From contig NZ_CP011028.1 of NCBI RefSeq assembly GCF_002221525.1, forward strand, positions 3,447,501-3,511,500: a stretch of DNA of 64,000 nucleotides. The letters run 5' to 3'. The stretch is from Pseudoalteromonas espejiana DSM 9414. GTDB lineage: Bacteria; Pseudomonadota; Gammaproteobacteria; Enterobacterales; Alteromonadaceae. Every line of letters starts with the position of its first letter. Position 1 is the stretch's first letter. Both the position numbers and the translations under genes were made by a program. Shown one piece after another: positions 63,856 to 64,000 of the stretch. The notes under the pieces were generated by a model. It had not been told where the DNA came from, searched no databases, and saw only the letters and a list, made by a program, of their open reading frames with translations.

Positions 63856-64000
63856 GTGATTATTAAAATTATTATTGTGCTGCTGTTATTGTTTATACTT
63901 TTTAACTTGTTTAGAGCGCTATTTATTATGGTGTCGGGTAAAACGGGCGAACGACCTATGTCACACTTTTTAGGCCGCCGCGTGTTATTTTCAGTCGTGG
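63856..64000 (+). CDS. DUF2909 twin-transmembrane protein, partial
   Basis: The first 48 codons, from a GTG, are present; the rest runs past the window end. A hydrophobic helix (IIIVLLLLFILFNLFRALFI) is followed by a basic loop with KTGERPMSHFLGRR and a second helix beginning VLFSVV. This is the pattern of DUF2909 twin-transmembrane proteins encoded in cytochrome oxidase clusters. It diverges from SURF1. The GTG start is not certain; no strong Shine-Dalgarno is evident. Confidence 0.75.
   Translation, partial: MIIKIIIVLLLLFILFNLFRALFIMVSGKTGERPMSHFLGRRVLFSVV

Overview
The window is chromosomal DNA from a marine gammaproteobacterium, most likely Pseudoalteromonas. The case rests on an A+T-rich composition, the spc/alpha ribosomal operon, EnvZ/OmpR-GreB-Tex and BioH-ComF-NfuA blocks of gammaproteobacterial type, an ABC/M1-aminopeptidase relic of the kind found in Alteromonadales, and short dispersed TAATACCAAT elements. 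No rRNA or tRNA gene, prophage, insertion sequence, CRISPR array or obvious defence island was seen. The genus call is inference from gene content, not from a database match.

Layout. (1) 1-8261, minus strand: the spc operon (rplN to rpmJ) runs into the alpha operon (rpsM, rpsK, rpsD, rpoA, partial rplQ), with an intrinsic terminator between rpmJ and rpsM. The S10-operon genes that usually precede rplN are absent; an AsmA-family gene sits there and rplN has its own leader and promoter. (2) 8539-24319: mixed accessory and envelope genes. These are an unrecognised 387-residue protein, a TorF-type porin, a 5'-truncated M1 aminopeptidase relic, an iodotyrosine-deiodinase-like nitroreductase, a BigR/YgaV-type repressor divergent from a rhodanese, a Tat-exported PhoD phosphatase, a PH-domain membrane protein, a MipA barrel, a LysE exporter, two small DUF proteins, an MsbA-like ABC exporter, an OmpA-like lipoprotein and ChrA. 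(3) 24279-30364: a YbdG-type MscS channel, two tandem PlsC-like acyltransferases, and divergent speA and speE. (4) 30474-36172: an apparent operon of periplasmic cupredoxin, outer-membrane barrel and chemoreceptor, divergent from a GH97 alpha-glucosidase. (5) 36199-51339: envZ/ompR, greB, a small secreted protein, a CBS protein, tex, a CJM1_0395-type HExxH protein with a small partner, bioH, comF, an M14 peptidase, nfuA, a MATE exporter and a polysaccharide deacetylase. (6) 51363-59882: a complete chemosensory cluster (STAS, cheY, cheA, cheW, a soluble four-PAS receptor, cheR, cheD, cheB). (7) 60046-64000: a cytochrome c oxidase assembly operon (SURF1, a CxxxC protein, ctaA, ctaB, SCO) with the start of a DUF2909 gene divergent from it.

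How the parts work together. Region 1 supplies ribosomal proteins, SecY and the RNA polymerase alpha subunit. Region 6 is a self-contained signalling unit: the receptor ends in a CheR-type tethering pentapeptide and the adaptation enzymes are encoded immediately downstream. Region 7 makes heme O and heme A and delivers copper to cytochrome oxidase. The most suggestive linkage of unproven function is the cupredoxin-barrel-chemoreceptor operon, which may couple a periplasmic metal or redox cue to chemotaxis. A second theme is compact gene ends: several convergent pairs share, or bury within a coding region, the terminator hairpin, and two genes take their stop codon from the end of the same repeat family.
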